DNA of 64,000 nt from Cladosporium sp. IMV 00045. Its lineage: Eukaryota; Ascomycota; Dothideomycetes; Cladosporiales; Cladosporiaceae. Positions within the stretch are counted from its first letter, which is position 1. Every line of letters begins with the position of its first letter. A program made the translations under genes and the position numbers. The stretch lies in NCBI GenBank assembly GCA_001931905.2, contig MSJI02000925.1, positions 47,716 through 111,715 of the forward strand, written 5' to 3'. Shown piece by piece: positions 53,198 through 64,000 of the stretch. A model generated the notes under the pieces. It was not told the origin of the DNA, made no database searches, and worked only from the letters and a program-made list of their open reading frames with translations.

Positions 53198-54500
53198 ATT
53201 TCTTTTTGGGAATCTCACCCACGTACTCTTGTGAGTGCAAATTTTTGTGAGGGGTTAATGGTGTTGATTTGGCTGTCGGCTTGCTGCGGGTTTCGTCTGG
53301 AAGATGATTTGCAACTCGTTCCCGTCAAGTTCACTTTTTTGGATGGACATCCATCCACACACGCAGGTCCAACCGTTGATGAAACACATGAGGGTATTGC
53401 CATAGTATGGCCACTGCTATCGTAGCTACGCTATGTCTCGACTATTTTTCTTGTTTGCGTCTTGTCAACAATTAAGTGCCTCTAGTCGTGAAGAATGGCG
53501 TTGTCGATCTGGACGTAGTTGCGAGAGCTTTGCTTCTGTGGACATTCAACTTTCTCTGCTTTAGGAACGAAAGGCATCGGCACGTGGGGAGAGTCGAGCC
53601 CATGAGTGTTTTGGACGAGACATAGAATATGATCACTGCAATCTCTTGACACGGGGTTTGGGTGTAGTTGTGTGTGTTGGCTGCTGGATTATGTGGTAAG
53701 GGCGGCTGTGGGCATTCTATAGTTGCTATTCCCATCCGACAACAGTGTCATAACTCCAATATTCGTCACGATCGTCAGAGTCTCAATAATTGCCTTGCGT
53801 CGCACTCCTATTATCGACCTTGCCTCCTCCAGGCTGATGGTTGTCAGAAACAATTACATCGTGTAGGGTTAGGGTTGGGGTTAACCGCTGTCGGAATCGA
53901 TTCGATTAACCAAAGACAAGGTCCATGAAAGAAACACGTCTTCACGTTTGCTTGAAAGATGGCGAATGCTAGAGCCACGAGGTGAATGAGTGGTGTTTTC
54001 GGCATGCAAAGCTTTACCAGCAGCGGCTGTAAGTGGCTTCGGTACAATAGGGAAGGACATGGCAACATGATGACACTCTAAGACAGCTTCAGGAAAGACA
54101 TGAGGAACATGGTCAGCATCGAAACAGTGGAATGAGCAAAGAAAGTTTTCTCAAAGGTTGTTACTACTGTTCATTTCGTCTCCGAGCTAAGTATGTTTCG
54201 TGCGATGTTCAACACACGAACACCACCAGCGATATCCCATATCCTGTTTCCCATTCCCTGAAAATCAAAAAAGCCTGTTGGGGTATATATATGTGTACGT
54301 CCGCATCCCGCCTCTTGCGACGGATAGGAAAGAGAAAGAACAGAAAAGAGGGGCACCATTGCCCAAGAACATCAAGACCAACGCCTGTCGCTGAATAAGA
54401 CAAACACAAAGAGAGAAACAGCGGAAAATCCAGTATCAGGCAACACGAAAAACGAGTTCTCTCGTCTTCATCTGCAAAAAGTCTAAAACCCCGTCTGAAC
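53198..54500. other. intergenic with telomere-like motif
   Basis: 1.3 kb between the tRNA gene and the stop codon of the CBM48-like gene. It contains the interstitial telomere-like run listed separately. No coding sequence is supported. Confidence 0.5.
53864..53884 (+). repeat. short interstitial telomere-like repeat
   Basis: TAGGGTTAGGGTTGGGGTTA: two exact TTAGGG-type units and one with a single change. TTAGGG is the usual telomere repeat of filamentous fungi. Confidence 0.7.
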
Positions 54501-55931
54501 TCATCGAATCGAGTCCCCCAAATATCCCAAATCGCTAAAGACCGCCTGGGCGATACTCCGCCCTTCCACGCCCTCGCCCAACTCTCCGAGACGCACAGCA
54601 TCGCCTGCGACAACCGGCAGGGGCACGTTCATCTCAGAAGCCTTGGGAGTGAGGACCATGGATTCGTCCTCGGGCAGTCTGTAAGGGTCGTAGTTCTGCA
54701 TCGCGTGGCCCCAGCGCAGCTGGGCGGCGACGTCTTCGTCGCTCAGACTGGTGCCCGCGGAAGGGGTGGTGGCGCCTTCGGTGGTGCTGATGGTGGCGTC
54801 GGAGAAGGTCGGGGAGGAGAGTGCGAGGAGGCCGGGGGATTGTTGCTCGGGTTGGGGGGAGAGGGTTGGTTCGTGGGGGTTGGTGGGTGTGGGTTTTTCG
54901 TCAGAGTCTGGGTTGTGCAGGGAGTAGCGACGGGGTGATTGGTTTTGTTGCTCTTCGGGCGATGAGGAGAGGAACTGGCAGTTTTGGATGGACTGTGGTC
55001 CTATGGAGGCTGCGTCGCTGTCTGCTCGTGATCGTTGCTTTACTGGCGATGCGGAGGGCGTTGGGATGGCTATCACTTCCGAAAAATGCTCGAATCCACT
55101 TCTACTCGATGGTCGTGATGTTTCGGCCAGAGGTCTACGGGTCGGCGGTCTTGAGGTCGAATCTTGCAGAGAGCGGGAGGGTCCAATGGAGACGCACTCG
55201 CTTGCTTCGTCGATCAGTGATGCTTCGTATGTAGTTGCTTCCAGTCTGACGCGTGCTCTCATGGCAGCACGGCTTACCATTGTTCGAAGGGAGCCTGTGA
55301 GCGATAGACCTCTTCGTACAACTCCGAGCATCTTCTTCGCAGGAGCCATTTCTCGTCCATCCTCAGACGAAGATGCCGAAGACGACGACGCCTGTTTCGG
55401 TCGCTCCAGCCTTCCGTTAACTGCGAAGTCCGAGACGCATCGTTCGTGGACCTTCGACACAGGTGGAGGTTCCAGAGGATTGAATTTGGCTTTGGGGTCC
55501 ATTGTCTGAAGTGACAATTGCTGCGAGAGGGTGCCAACCAGATCTGCACTGGCGCATCGTTGCAGAGGCGTCTCGGTCACCTCTTTGGGTACGTCGATGA
55601 CATTGACCACCTGACCAGGCATCAGAGGGCAGTCGGCAGTGCACGTTCTCGAATCATCGTAGGCCTCCATTCCATCGTCCAGTCGGAAGTAATACCAGTA
55701 CACGCCACCCTGCTTCAATCCTCCCGTGCGTGGTCTCGAATAGTCGACTTCGAAGCCGTCGAAGATGATGTCGTGAAATTGAAAGCAACCAGTCCAGAAG
55801 CCTTGTCCTCGTCGTCGGTCATGATACAGCGTGTAAGGGCGCGAGAAGTTGTCCCAGGAGCCTAAGAGTTCGACGGTTCGGACATGAGGAGGAGCGCGAA
55901 ATGAGAACGTGACGAGTGTTTCTGGGTCCAT
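54501..55931 (-). CDS. fungal protein with AMPK-type glycogen-binding (CBM48-like) N-terminal domain
   Basis: 476 aa from the ATG at 55931; the frame upstream of it lacks an ATG close to the domain. Residues ~5-105 read VTFSFRAPPHVRTVELLGSW, DNFSRPYTLYHDRRRGQGFW, and YWYYFRLDDGMEAYDDSRTC, the W-D-N-F and strand pattern of CBM48/AMPK-beta carbohydrate-binding modules. The rest is low complexity, Ser/Pro-rich and probably phosphorylated or disordered, until a conserved-looking C-terminal patch QLRWGHAMQNYDPYRLPEDE. No catalytic domain is present. It may tether a partner to glycogen or regulate a kinase or phosphatase; this is inference. Confidence 0.75.
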   Translation of the reverse strand: MDPETLVTFSFRAPPHVRTVELLGSWDNFSRPYTLYHDRRRGQGFWTGCFQFHDIIFDGFEVDYSRPRTGGLKQGGVYWYYFRLDDGMEAYDDSRTCTADCPLMPGQVVNVIDVPKEVTETPLQRCASADLVGTLSQQLSLQTMDPKAKFNPLEPPPVSKVHERCVSDFAVNGRLERPKQASSSSASSSEDGREMAPAKKMLGVVRRGLSLTGSLRTMVSRAAMRARVRLEATTYEASLIDEASECVSIGPSRSLQDSTSRPPTRRPLAETSRPSSRSGFEHFSEVIAIPTPSASPVKQRSRADSDAASIGPQSIQNCQFLSSSPEEQQNQSPRRYSLHNPDSDEKPTPTNPHEPTLSPQPEQQSPGLLALSSPTFSDATISTTEGATTPSAGTSLSDEDVAAQLRWGHAMQNYDPYRLPEDESMVLTPKASEMNVPLPVVAGDAVRLGELGEGVEGRSIAQAVFSDLGYLGDSIR

Positions 55932-58890
55932 GGTTGATTGACCTGAGGCGATATAGATTGCACAATTCGAGAGAATCACCCAATGGCAACGCGAAACTCG
56001 ATCTCACTCTCGAGTCCAGGGAAGTACGCGGTCGCAATGGGTCGTTTATCGCAGGTGTGGCTGTGTCTCAAACCCGCGCTATCCACAATCCCGTCGAGAA
56101 CAGAAACACCAAGTAAGAGTGGAGATGGGGGTGGGAAGGTATAGCAAGTAGGTAAGAAAAGCAGCCTCGCATCACGGCCAGTGAGCGAGATCGACTCGAT
56201 ATGTATGACATGCAAAACGGCATGCATGGTCAAGCCGCAAACCGGGCAGGGGCATGGGTGGTTGGTTGGTTGGGCACAGAGCACATTGATTGAGTTTGCG
56301 GAGAATGGCCCCTCTATCTCTCTGTACCACTGTGCGAGAGATCTTCTGCTCTGCCGTCCTTGCCAAAAGCTAAATCGTACTGCAACCCTAGCTCTTTCCT
56401 CGACACGTGAATATCCTCCTGTCGCACTTTGAGGAGGACTCTGTATTCCCTTGCCTCCATGCCGTGAACCAAACTCATTCTCCTTGAAACTTGAGAGAAG
56501 CTCAGATACCAACGACCACACGCAAAACCTCAATACTACGTCAGAAGCGTTCGCAAAACAAGTAGACAGATGGTGAACCTCTCCTTCGGTCCTGCCTAAG
56601 TGGGCCCATCAAAAGCCGGATTGAAGCTATGGGAGATTGAGCCGGACTTCAGGCCGTGCATGGGCATCTTGAATCTGCGATCTCTCGAAATTCCCAGCAA
56701 GGAAACCGACTGGCAAAGCTCGGTACGCCGCGACACGACAGTTTCACGTCACATCAGCCGTGCCAGCCAGCTTTTTTCTTCCTTCTCTATCTTGCTTGGG
56801 CTAAGATGGCAGGTTGGCACGGTGAGTGGCTCGAAGTGGAGTGAGACAATCCAAGCACTAGGAACGCGCTATCCAGCTCTCTGCGCCACCAGGCAGTGGC
56901 GCCATCCTGCTACTACCGTGCGCTCGATGCTGTTGAGGATTGGAGGATACTACGACTGCTGCTCAGCGATACGCTTTCGTGGCGCGGTATTTCCAGGTGG
57001 ATACGCCGCGTTCGTGGCGTGATGAAGCTGCGCGATTACTGCTGTTGCACCGCAGCCATACAGCATATGCATGTGCGACTCTTGCGCCTGCCGATGCATG
57101 TTTTTCGATCTGTGCAGGGAGGAGGTCGCGATAGCACGGCCAAGGCGCATCGCATCGTTGAGGTCGGTAGCATTGGATCTACTGGTATATCATGAGCGGT
57201 CAAACCCATACCATGCCTCAAGTCGTCTTATCTGCCCTAGCTAGCCCCCCTCGCTTCGTGAAGTCGGTACCAGGGCGCCTGTCGTCGATCCTCCTGATGC
57301 GCTCACATCTAGTGACATCCTTCATGCACGCGCCCGGAGTTTCTTCCTCCAATTCTTGTTTACTGCCAGGACAGGGAATAGAGCCATGGAGCCAGGCTCG
57401 CCCGGCTCGCTAGATCTAGGCACGCCATGAAGCTATAAGGTCTATCTGTACAAAAAGCCTCGAAAGCCAAGCGCCTTCATTTCCCACGTTTCCACACGCG
57501 CCAGCTGAAAACAAGTCGAAGCCTTATCAGAAAGTGATGTTCTCGCCTCTCGCCCCTCCGATAAACATCGAGGTAGGAGCGCGTTGTGGATACAGCTAGC
57601 TATACAATCTGTCAATAGCCGCCTGAGATATTATCGTCAAGATCAAGAAAAACAGTGGAACCTCTCCTCTCCTCTCCATCTTCCTCTTCCCCTCAACGCA
57701 ATCCCTCACTAACGTCCACAAAAACCCGCGAAGTCAAAACAAAGCTCTCCCCAGGACCCGTCTCGCCCGCGATCAACCCCCCGGCCAAACTTTCAAGCCA
57801 CAAAACAAAAAAGGCGCGCGCGTGGAAGCGGCTACCTAGGCACTCTAATCAATTTCCAGACTCCCGGAAAGGAAGAAAGACCTCACGCCACAAAACTTCC
57901 AAGGATGCCGAAGCCAATGCACTTGCAATATAAACGTGAATAAGCCGGCGTCTACCTCTCACTCGCCTCTGCGTCTTGCGAGTTCCACGCGAATGGGATG
58001 AAGCCGGCTTGGGGGTGCCGCGTCCGGTAGTTGTAACTTGTGAGGTTGGTGGACATGGGCAAGGTAATGTTCAGCTCGAGGTACTAGTACCGTATATATT
58101 GTACTTTGTTTGATGTGCTGTTCAGTGGCTTGCTGAAGCGATTTCTCATGTCGCAGGAAGCGTGAGTTGCTGACTGGTCGGTTTGGTTTACATGCACGAA
58201 ACCTAGCATCAGCTCCCAGGAATCTGCATCATTCCCTTGTCCTTGTCCTTGTCCTTGTCAATGGATTGATGGGAGAAGCGCTCAACCGTTTACGTGCACA
58301 GGGTCGTGTTATTGAACCACAGTGAGTATGTGAAACTTGAGAATCGTCCTGTCACAAGTAGAAAGCCTGAGCAGACACTATACATGTAATCGATAGTGTC
58401 CTCATCGTAACGAGGATAAGAATGATCGTGCTCGCCCTCGTTTCTAGATGGAGATCCTGTATCCTTGCCAGAACCAGCTCAACCAAACCATCGAGACTTG
58501 ACGAAAGGGAATTTATCCGTACTCATCACGTTAGCAATACTGCAATTCACGCAATGTGATGAGAAAGAGCCGGGTCGAAACGGTGTGCACCAGAGTCGAG
58601 ACCGGCCACACTTTGGAGAACGTTGAAACTATGCTGGTTGTTTTCGTTTTTACATCAGTATTTTTGTTTCTCTTTCTCTTGCTCCCAAATATGGCTTTCA
58701 ATCTGGTAAACATTCTCATCAACAATGAACGACGTGATAGCCCATACATGCAAACCCGCATAAGCCCTCACGAACACCTCCCCCTCAAAACACGTAATCA
58801 TCAAATAAGGTATCACACTACTTTTTCTGTCTCTGTTCCTTTCACCTTCCCAAGAATGATCGATGCATCAAGACAGTCAACGGATCAAAA
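55932..58890. other. gene-free region of ~3 kb
   Basis: No supported gene on either strand. The promoter of the CBM48-like gene must lie at its left end, and the 3' region of the isopropylmalate synthase gene at its right. Frames at 56600-57022, 57655-57933 and 58556-59095 have no family resemblance. It has a hexanucleotide repeat at 58235. No inverted-repeat ends or transposase fragments are recognisable. Confidence 0.45.
58235..58258 (+). repeat. hexanucleotide microsatellite (CCTTGT)4
   Basis: Four exact tandem CCTTGT units in the gene-free region. Confidence 0.9.
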
Positions 58891-60949
58891 TCAAGGCGGC
58901 GCGTCTCCGTTCAGAGAAGTCTCGGCCTGGCCTTCGACCTGCTTCTCGAGATTGGCGACGATGGAGCCGTTGCCCTCGGATGCGCCGTTGACTTCCTGCC
59001 TCAGCGGGCTGAGACCAGCTGATGTGCCGACAGACTTGGGGCGGAAGGGGACGGGAGTTGTGGGGCGGGAGGAGAGAAACTGCACGGAGTGTTAGTGAGA
59101 CTTGAATGATTTACGTCAAAAATGCTGGAGAATATACGTACCGATGAAGCAGCGGAGAGGAGAGCGTGCAGGGAAGCCAGGACGACGTCCTCGTGGATGC
59201 CGACGCCCCAGACTTTCTGCTGAGAGCCGAAAGCCGTGCACTCGATGTACGTGGCGGCCTTGACGTTCTTGCCGCCCTCCTTGGACCCTGATTTGGTGGT
59301 GAGAGCGTGCTCCTTGTAGTCGGCAATGTCCAGCTCGATGCCCAAGTTCTTGATGGCGTTGGCGAGGGAGGAGAGGGCGCCGTTGCCGACGCCTTCGACG
59401 CTGTGCTCCTTGCCGTCGATTTCGATGACGCCCTTGAAGCGGCGGCGGAGGTTGCGCGAGGAAGCGGTCTTGCCGGGCTCTGGGGGAGCGGGGGACACGG
59501 AACGGTCGGCGGTGATGTCGTAGTCGACGAGGTGGAAGCGCGGGTTTCTTTCCAGGTGGTACTCTTCGACGAAGAGCTTCTTGATCTCGTCGGCCAACAG
59601 CTCGCGACCGAGCTTGTCGGTCTCGCGCTGCACGATCTTGGAGAAAGCGACTTGCAGACCGCGAGGCAGGTCGAGCTCGAGAGTGCGGCTGATGATCCAT
59701 GCAACACCACCCTTACCAGACTGGCTGTTCACACGAATGATGGCCTCGTAAGTACGGCCAATGTCGGCGGGGTCGAGCGGCAGGTAAGGAACTTCCCACT
59801 CGTTGAGATCCGTGGCACCACTGTCCTCGCGGAGCTTGAAGCCCTTCTTGATCGCGTCCTGGTGAGATCCGGAGAAGGCGCAGACAACAAGCTGGCCACC
59901 ATACGGGGCACGAGGGTGCACAGGGATCTTGTTGCTCTTCTCTACAACCTCGATGACACTGTTGAGGTCGCTGAAATCGATCTTGGGGTGTACACCTTGA
60001 GTGTACAGGTTCAGGCCGAGAGTAACAAGATCAACATTGCCGGTGCGCTCGCCGTTGCCGAAGAGAGTGCCCTCTACTCTGTCCGCGCCGGCCATCTGTG
60101 CCAACTCCGCCGCGGCGACGGCACATCCTCTGTCGTTATGAGGGTGCAGAGACACCGAAACCTTCTCCCTCTCGCTAATGCCCCGGCAGAAGTACTCGAT
60201 CTGATCCGCGTAGACGTTCGGGGTTGACATTTCGACGGTGGCGGGCAGGTTGAAGATGATGGGGACCTCCTCAGTAGGCTCCCAGGCAGCCTTGACGGCC
60301 TCGCAAACCTCGAGAGCGAAGTCAGGATCGGTGTCGGAGAAGGTCTCGGGTGAGAACTCGTATGCCCACTCTTCCACGCCTGAGTTCGGGTCGTCCTTGG
60401 TGATCGACCTCGCGTATTTTGTGCATTCGACTGCCAGAGCCTTGGACTCCTCGTTGTTCATGTTGAAGATGATCTTTTGGAAGCAAGGGCTGGTGGCCAG
60501 GTACAGATGAAGGATTGCCTTCTTCGCGCCCCTCAAGCTCTCGACGGTCCTCTTGATGAGGTCCTTGCGGCAGGGCGACAGAACCTGCAGCCAAACGTCG
60601 TCTGGAACCATGCCCGGGGTGTTGACCAGCTTTTGTGTGAAGTTGAAGTCGGTGTCTCCTGATGCCGGGAAGGCGACTTCGATCTCTTTGTATCCGAGCT
60701 TGGTCAGCATCTGGAAGTACTTCCATTTCTGCTCGCCGTCCATAGGGTCGACGAGGGACTGGTTGCCATCGCGCAGGTCGGTGGACAGCCAGCGAGGAGG
60801 CTTCTGGATGGTCTTATTGGGCCATTGGCGATCGGGAATGTTTACAGGCTTGAAGGCCTTGTATTTTGTGGAGGGATCAGCAAGCCTAACGTGTCGATTA
60901 GCATGTGTAGTGATAGTAGACAGATGGGAGCAGTCACTTACATGGGCAT
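58891..60949 (-). CDS. LEU4: alpha-isopropylmalate synthase
   Basis: Three exons: a tiny 8-nt exon 1 (60942..60949, encoding M-P and two bases of the next Met), exon 2 (59142..60885) and exon 3 (58891..59079). The introns have GTAAGT and GTACGT donors with CTAAT/CTAAC branches. The product is 646 aa, starting MPMLADPSTKYKAFKP. The HMGL-like TIM barrel carries WLSTDLRDGNQSLVDPMDGE, VSLHPHNDRGC and GNGERTGNVDLVTLGLN. The C-terminal LeuA allosteric dimer domain (GVIEIDGKEHSVEGVGNGAL, AATYIECTAF) confers leucine feedback in the family. It condenses acetyl-CoA with ketoisovalerate, the first committed step to leucine. No cleavable mitochondrial presequence is evident. The last ~60 residues are Ser/Gly-rich and atypical. 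Confidence 0.95.
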
Positions 60950-61691
60950 CTTTGCGATATCGGCACGTGGGCCAGCGTGAGTCTGGAGAGTGTTTTCGAA
61001 GCAAGATCAGGATTGACCAGGCCTCAGCGAGTAATATATAACGGAGTAAGAGCAGTCACGGAGTCAATGCTCGGAGTGAAGGGAGTCAGGGTTGTTGTAT
61101 GACTCCAGCGATTTAAGCAATTTAGGGAATGGGTGACAATTTTTCCCGTCTGCGATGTTCGTCACAAGCGTGGGGTAAAAGAAGGAATCAGGCGGGGCAG
61201 AGGTCCGGCATCGCACGTGTGACCGGCTTCAGACGTAAGCATTGGCTAAGATAGTTCAATTTCTACAACATTGGTGCAGAGGACTTGTTCCGCTATTGAT
61301 GCAAAATTCTTCTGTTGTATCTGACCGCTTCTCTCTGATTGCACGACCTATTCCGTTCGTGCTTTGCTCTTCGTCAATATGGTCTTTTCCGTAGGAATAC
61401 CGCTACGCCCTTGGCGACTTGATCTGCAGCTCAAAACCACCTAAGCCCACGCCCTATGCAGTCTTATTGCTTGATATACCCGCCATTTATATTAAGCCAA
61501 TTACTCCACATGCGGTCAACTAAGCGAGGTTTATCAGTGACTTGATGTTTCGGCGGGTTGAAGCGTGTCAATGGTACACCGCTCGATCGTGAGTGGCAGG
61601 CTCAAACGCGTTTCTCTAAGAGGCAATAGAGCGATCCTTCCAATGTATTTCGCCTCTTCTGTGAGACATGATAGCATTCGACTACACTTCC
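60950..61691. promoter_or_regulatory. isopropylmalate synthase upstream region
   Basis: 742 bp. A CACGTG E-box (about 61215) lies in a stretch flanked by CCGG tetrads (CCGGC ... ACCGGC, 61207-61230). These are not in the CCGG-N2-CCGG spacing of a Leu3 site, so Leu3 control cannot be claimed. No open frame of note. Confidence 0.35.
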
Positions 61692-62861
61692 TCACAGCTT
61701 TGACGACTTCTGCCTCAACCTGACAACACCCTGATCGAAAAGTTAGCAACATGCGACATCAACAACCAAACCAATCAAACTCACCTCTTGCACACAGCTG
61801 GCAATCAGCTTTCCTTCCTTGGTGTACATCTTCTGCATGACCAAGCCACGGCCATCGCCCGCCCAGGGACTCTCACACTCGGTGAACATCCACTCGTCCG
61901 CCCTGAACTCCTTCGGATTGTGGAAGTAGATAGTGTGATCCAACGAGACCATCATGCCAATCTCGGGTCTCTGGCTCTTGAACCCCACGATCTGCCCGTC
62001 CTTGATCTCGACGTTTCTCAATTGATCAATGACATCCTCGTCCATGCCATCCATGCGCCGCAGCGTCTCGTCGTCCATGCCCTTCAGCTTCTCAATCACG
62101 TCCACCGTGATGCCCATCTTCTCCGCATCCTGCTTGCCGCCGCCCTGCTTCTTGTCGCCCGTGCTGTACCGCCACAGCTTGTGCACGCGCGCCACCGTGC
62201 CGATGAAATAGCTGTCGCTCATGTACGCGAGCGCAGAGAGGTGCGCCTGGTGCCCACCTTCGTCCGAGATCCTGCCTCTAGCTTTAATCCACTGCCTCGT
62301 GCGCTTGACGTGCGCTCGCGAATCGTCTTCGTTCAGAATCCCCGCCCTCTGGCTCAAGAAAGGCGAATTGCTCCCTCTGAGCAAATTCTCCTCGTCCTCC
62401 TCTCCAGGTCCCTGCGCCTTGACGTCCTCCGGCATGTTCTGAGCGTGCTCCACAGTCTCCTTTCCACCGCTTCCCTCGCGCGTGAAACTCAGCGTCGTCG
62501 TGAAGATCGGCTGACCCCTCTGCCTGGCCTGCACGGTGCGGGTCGCGAAGCTGCGGCCCTGCCGCACATTCTCGACGTGGTAGATGATGGGGATCTCGCT
62601 GTTGCCGTTGAGCACGAAGTAGCAGTGCATGGAGTGGACGTAGAAGTTGTCGGGAACGGTGCGCTGCGCCGCCGCCAGGCATTGCGCGATCACGGCGCCG
62701 CCGTAGATGCCTCGCGCGCCCGGCGGGTGCCAGAGGGGCCGCGTGTTGGTGAAGAGGTTCGGGTTGATGTCGGAGAGGTGCGTGAGTTCGAGGACGGATT
62801 CGATGGGCGACGAGGAGGGGTGTGGTGGTGGTGGGGGGATGAGGGTTGCGTTGCCGGGCAT
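61692..62861 (-). CDS. peroxisomal acyl-CoA thioesterase, TesB/ACOT8 type, with PTS1
   Basis: Exon 1 (61785..62861) and a 39-nt exon 2 (61692..61730), joined by donor GTGAGT, branch GCTAAC and acceptor CAG, give 371 aa ending KSSKL. The final SKL is a canonical peroxisomal targeting signal. Family blocks: WHPPGARGIYGGAVIAQCLA, MHCYFVLNGNSEIPIIYHVE, MVSLDHTIYFHNP (catalytic Asp) and GKLIASCVQEGVVRL (catalytic Gln). About 100 extra residues, charged and likely looped, lie between the two hot-dog halves (about residues 145-270). The enzyme hydrolyses acyl-CoA to free acid and CoA in peroxisomal fatty-acid metabolism. If the intron is retained the protein ends ...VDVACC without SKL. Confidence 0.93.
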
Positions 62862-63407
62862 TTTTGCTGGGTTTGGGTCTGGTTCCTTGGGATTGATTGT
62901 ATTGAGAGGACTGGGGTGAGGGGGAAAAGAACGACGCTGGTATTATTAATTTGTAGATTTACTTGGAGAACGATATGTCAGGCAAAGATTGGGAAAAATG
63001 GCATGCCAGGGCGACCCCCTGTATGTTATCTTTCTCACTTGCTCCGGAGGTCTTGTCTCGTCCGTAAGACGGCGCTATCAACAGCCTCGGCAACTCGGCG
63101 CAAGCATCATTTTCGGCAGCATCACGGCGATGACAAGCCGGTGTGATGCCGTTTATAGATATCGGGCATTAGACACATGCGTTTGTTAAGCCTTGAATTT
63201 GTCTTATGGTATAATTGTAACAATGTTTCGGTCATCTGCTTCGCCAATCGCAGTACTGTAGTAAACGTCAACCAGCTTCTGGGCTTCCATGATCGATAAA
63301 GATTCTAAGTTTCCTTCAGATGGCAACAAGAACCCGTCTAACGAAGATTCCTCCTTCGCTCAGAGATCCTAAATATTGAAATAGGAAGCCATCAAAAACT
63401 CGGGCAT
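62862..63407. other. intergenic
   Basis: 546 bp between the thioesterase start and the SGF29 stop. Nothing recognisable; presumably the thioesterase promoter and the SGF29 3' UTR. Confidence 0.5.
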
Positions 63408-64000
63408 CTACCTCTCCAATAACACAAATCTCCTCTCCACCACTTGTGACTCGATATTCTCCATCTCGCCCTCGAACCTCACCCTGACATGCTCTCCGTC
63501 GCTCTTTGACCTCCACGGTGCACTAACCTCGCCTCTGTAAAAGGTCGTAGTCTCCGGGTACAGTGCGAAGACCTGCTTGCCCTTGGCTAGATCCGGAAGC
63601 CTGTCGTTTGACTCCGGGATTTGCAACAGCGATGAGATGGAAGCCCGGAACGAACTTGCGTTGCTGGGATTCGCAACTGCAGGTGCCTTGCCGCCCGTTC
63701 CCACTGTCGTATTGTCGGTGTCCACGTCCTGGATCTCGTACCGTCGCTGCTTGCCCTCGCCAATGACGGCCGTGACACGGCAGAGGATGCCCTCGCCCTC
63801 GAGCATCTTATCCTTGTGCCTGTAGAAGACCGTCTCGCCTGCTTTGAAAGTAACCCGGTTGGTAGGTCGCGAGGCGCTTGGCGGCTGGCTGTCTGACTTG
63901 CCCATACCGGACGCGCTGGGAGCAGAGTCTACGCTCGCAACGCTTTCTACGCCATCTTCGATCTTGACACTGGTCTCTCTCGTGGCGGGTATTGAGCCGG
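63408..64000 (-). CDS. SGF29: SAGA-associated factor 29, C-terminal part (runs off the window)
   Basis: The frame is open from the stop at 63408 to the window edge, so the N-terminus is missing. The ATG at 63905 (MGKSDSQPPSASRPTNRVTF) is probably internal, because the frame upstream continues in Ser/Val/Glu-rich linker-like sequence without a stop. The visible part is the SGF29 tandem Tudor domain: FKAGETVFYRHKDKMLEGEG, ILCRVTAVIGEGKQRRYEIQ, DVDTD, KQVFALYPETTTFYRGEVSA and VRVRFEGEMEN. This domain reads H3K4 methylation and brings the SAGA acetyltransferase complex to promoters. Confidence 0.88.
   Translation of the reverse strand, partial: GSIPATRETSVKIEDGVESVASVDSAPSASGMGKSDSQPPSASRPTNRVTFKAGETVFYRHKDKMLEGEGILCRVTAVIGEGKQRRYEIQDVDTDNTTVGTGGKAPAVANPSNASSFRASISSLLQIPESNDRLPDLAKGKQVFALYPETTTFYRGEVSAPWRSKSDGEHVRVRFEGEMENIESQVVERRFVLLER

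Noticed and set aside
59307..60227. 306-codon plus-strand frame
   Set aside because: Antisense shadow of isopropylmalate synthase.
61788..63146. 452-codon plus-strand frame
   Set aside because: Antisense shadow of the thioesterase; Leu/Val/Arg-rich with no family motif.

Overview
The window looks like nuclear DNA of a filamentous ascomycete (Pezizomycotina). The genes carry short spliceosomal introns of about 50-75 nt with GTAWGN donors, CTRAC branch points and YAG acceptors. The gene set is fungal: a CHS7 chitin-synthase chaperone, a Zn-cluster transcription factor, an LOG-family protein, a GH47 mannosidase, fungal-type alpha-isopropylmalate synthase, SWC5, SGF29. A Dothideomycete is my guess but cannot be proven from this sequence. 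Many open frames are shadows of GC-rich coding sequence. All gene models were built by hand from splice signals and protein resemblance; no alignment or database search was run.

Layout. 0.3-11 kb: an unusual SdhC-like (succinate dehydrogenase membrane anchor) gene, a transcription factor diverging from an isoflavone-reductase-like gene, a large chromodomain protein with three CCCH zinc fingers, and CHS7. 11.5-23.0 kb: two consecutive copies of a ~5.8 kb unit (GTPase of SLIP-GC type plus Rab4-like GTPase), joined at a 20-N gap. 23.5-30.2 kb: an LOG-family gene, a gene-poor stretch, a CRT10-like gene with two apparent frameshifts and a small conserved gene with a frame break in a hexanucleotide repeat. 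30.7-42.6 kb: TPT/SLY41-type transporter, alpha/beta hydrolase, GH47 mannosidase, RFC small subunit, AHA1 and a MetAP2 gene cut by a second 20-N gap. 42.7-47.1 kb: a second, 5'-complete but 3'-truncated transporter and a second full hydrolase. 47.2-64 kb: an unrecognised gene, SWC5, PIS1, a spliced tRNA-Met, a CBM48-like protein, alpha-isopropylmalate synthase, a peroxisomal acyl-CoA thioesterase and the C-terminal part of SGF29.

The most notable structure is 11.5-23.0 kb. The Rab genes (3 differences in 279 residues) and the outer flanks are almost identical between units, whereas the GTPase between them differs at roughly 45% of residues. One GTPase is intact (874 aa) and the other carries at least three disabling lesions. 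A relic of a third 3' end lies beside the intact copy. An island of deep divergence inside near-identical flanks is what a balanced, idiomorph-like locus (for example an allorecognition locus) looks like when two haplotypes are placed end to end. A true tandem duplication with homogenised flanks could give the same picture. Both duplications in the window meet at 20-N gaps, so assembly structure must be settled first.

Most other genes are housekeeping functions that do not form one pathway: leucine synthesis, peroxisomal lipid metabolism, phosphatidylinositol synthesis, chromatin (SWC5, SGF29, chromodomain protein), Hsp90 co-chaperone, DNA replication clamp loading, Golgi/ER glycan trimming.
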